In this document: positions 62,767 through 64,000 of the stretch, piece after piece | How the letters are laid out: each line of letters starts with the position of its first letter | Numbering within the stretch: position 1 is the stretch's first letter | Notes under the pieces: model-generated | Told to the model about the DNA's origin: nothing | The model's input: only the letters and a program-made list of their open reading frames with translations | The model's database searches: none | Position numbers and translations under genes: made by a program | Assembly (NCBI GenBank): GCA_964494205.1 | Contig: CAZBRD010000008.1 | Coordinates: 62,001-126,000, forward strand | DNA from: JBBTCX01 sp964494205 | Lineage (GTDB): Bacteria > Planctomycetota > Phycisphaerae > UBA1845 | Direction of reading: 5' to 3' | Length of the DNA: 64,000 nucleotides

Positions 62767-63819
62767 ATGACCGCCGTTCTGGATTTGCTCGGAGCCGAGG
62801 CTGACGGCCTGCTGAACCACAAGTGCAAGACCATCGACAAGTCGCTCATCACCCTGCCCGGCGGCGATTTCGTCGATCGCGTGTTTGCGGCCTCTGATCG
62901 CTCCATACCCGTCTTGCGCAGCCTGCAGGCGATCTACGGCACCGGTCGTCTCGGCGGCACCGGCTACCTTTCGATTCTGCCGGTCGATCAGGGCATCGAA
63001 CACAGCGCGGGTGCGTCGTTCGCACCAAACCCCATCTACTTCGATCCGGAAAACATCGTGAAGCTTGCGATGGAAGGCGGCTGCAACGCGGTGGCCAGCA
63101 CGCTCGGCGTGCTCGGAGTCGTTGCCAGAAAATACGCGCACAGGATTCCGTTCCTTCTGAAAATCAATCACAACGAACTACTGACCTACCCGAACAAGTT
63201 CGACCAGATCATGTTCGCCAACGTGAAGCAAGCGCAGGAAATGGGCTGCGTAGCCGTCGGCGCAACGATCTATTTCGGCTCCGATGAATCAGGTCGACAG
63301 ATTCAGGAAGTCAGCGCCGCCTTCCACGCGGCCCACGAACTCGGCATGGCCACCGTTCTCTGGTGCTACATGCGCAACAGCGCGTTCAAGAAGGATGGTA
63401 CCGACTATCACGTCGCCGCCGACCTGACGAGCCAGGCCAACCACTTGGGTGTGACGATTGAGGCAGACATCATCAAGCAAAAACAGGCAGAAACCAACGG
63501 CGGCTTCTCCGCGCTCAACTTTGGCAAAACGACCAGCGCCGTCTATGAAAAACTATCCAGCACGCACCCGATCGATCTGACACGCTATCAAGTCGCCGGC
63601 TGCTACATGGGCCGCATCGGCCTGATCAACTCCGGCGGTGAATCCAAAGGTGCCACGGATATGGCACAAGCGGTTAAGACGGCTGTCATCAATAAGCGCG
63701 CCGGCGGCATGGGCCTCATCTCAGGACGCAAAGCCTTCCAGAAACCGATGGACGACGGCGTAAAGCTGCTGCGCGCCATTCAGGATGTGTATCTCGACAA
63801 GCAAATAACGATCGCCTGA
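62767..63819 (+). CDS. fbaB: Class I fructose-bisphosphate aldolase (FbaB type)
   Basis: A 350-residue Schiff-base aldolase of the DhnA/FbaB family, cleaving or forming fructose 1,6-bisphosphate in glycolysis and gluconeogenesis. Visible motifs: LSILPVDQGIEHSAGASFAP, EGGCNAVASTLGVLG, FLLKINHNELLTYPN and GATIYFGSDES. Length equals E. coli FbaB. A GGAGG ribosome binding site precedes the ATG. It reads divergently from the PEP-CTERM pair. Confidence 0.96.
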   Translation: MTAVLDLLGAEADGLLNHKCKTIDKSLITLPGGDFVDRVFAASDRSIPVLRSLQAIYGTGRLGGTGYLSILPVDQGIEHSAGASFAPNPIYFDPENIVKLAMEGGCNAVASTLGVLGVVARKYAHRIPFLLKINHNELLTYPNKFDQIMFANVKQAQEMGCVAVGATIYFGSDESGRQIQEVSAAFHAAHELGMATVLWCYMRNSAFKKDGTDYHVAADLTSQANHLGVTIEADIIKQKQAETNGGFSALNFGKTTSAVYEKLSSTHPIDLTRYQVAGCYMGRIGLINSGGESKGATDMAQAVKTAVINKRAGGMGLISGRKAFQKPMDDGVKLLRAIQDVYLDKQITIA

Positions 63820-63837
63820 TTACGAATAACGGCAAAG

Positions 63838-64000
63838 ATGCTTTTCGAATGCCCTTACTGCGCTGAACAGATCACCGTGCCGGCCAACATGGTCGGCGGG
63901 CAGATGTACTGCCCCGAGTGTGGGCAACTTATGGTCATTCCGAATGATGCGCGAACCTTGCCGCCAGGTGCACCACTTCAAAGCATTCAATTTGCTGGGT
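63838..64000 (+). CDS. Zinc-ribbon protein, 5' end only
   Basis: The first 54 codons of a gene cut by the window edge. The start ATG is at 63838, 18 bp after the aldolase stop. A zinc ribbon is visible: FECPYCAEQITVPANMVGGQ followed by MYCPECGQLMVIP, with cysteines in two CxxC pairs. It then becomes Pro/Ala-rich. The downstream domain cannot be known. Confidence 0.75.
   Translation, partial: MLFECPYCAEQITVPANMVGGQMYCPECGQLMVIPNDARTLPPGAPLQSIQFAG

Overview
The window reads as chromosomal DNA of a planctomycete, probably Phycisphaerae or a close relative. This is inferred from gene content, not from a marker gene: secreted proteins ending in calcium-binding Asp/Asn-rich (dockerin-like) tails, several PEP-CTERM-type proteins, MopE-like Cys-rich repeats, a Gram-negative flagellar P/L-ring set, McsA/McsB with two ClpP proteases, and a GldA/F/G-like ABC operon. 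Base composition is moderately GC-rich throughout. I see no phage, IS element, CRISPR array, rRNA or tRNA.

Layout. 1-7400 (minus strand): a flagellar basal-body operon flgF-flgG-flgA-flgH-flgI-rod-binding protein-flgN-flgK, with flgK running off the left edge. 7401-10277: an intergenic region with repeats, a lipoprotein, a small winged-helix-like protein and a HicB/HicA toxin-antitoxin pair. 10462-12703: a NatA/NatB-type ABC exporter. 13067-15434: a secreted M43-like metalloprotease and a PEP-CTERM protein. 15503-21965: topoisomerase VI subunit B, an AddB-type helicase-nuclease and an alpha/beta-hydrolase-like protein. 21943-31463: a CgeB-like glycosyltransferase, a zinc-ribbon Ser/Thr kinase with a polytopic tail, folP, infA, a GT39-like/TPR membrane protein and rsfS. 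31616-42329: argS, rpsR, a Trm112-like protein, aconitase, an ankyrin protein, two HD-domain proteins (one dGTPase-like), a HIT protein, small envelope proteins and a DUF2071 protein. 42611-47553: a giant Cys-rich repeat protein and a radical SAM protein. 47924-54204: a GldA/GldF/GldG/DUF4340 operon. 54672-64000: a response regulator with a helix-turn-helix, mcsB-mcsA, a PTPS-family protein, tig-clpP1-clpP2, two tandem PEP-CTERM paralogues, class I aldolase and the start of a zinc-ribbon gene.

How the genes fit together. The flagellar genes encode the distal rod, the rings, their assembly factors and the first hook-filament junction protein. Protein quality control is strongly represented: trigger factor, ClpP1, ClpP2 and the McsA/McsB arginine-phosphorylation pair lie within 6 kb. 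folP and the PTPS-III-like protein may both serve folate synthesis. The Gld-like operon encodes a complete ATPase, permease and auxiliary-subunit set.

The most notable non-coding signals are small palindromic repeats shared between distant intergenic regions, period-7 degenerate tandem repeats (one translated as a signal peptide), a palindromic repeat inserted in frame in a membrane protein, and several -10-like boxes so close to start codons that the mRNAs may be leaderless. I found no convincing wholly new multi-gene system. The best candidates for unusual biology are the bacterial topoisomerase VI B subunit, the kinase with a polytopic C-terminal domain and the Cys-rich repeat giant.
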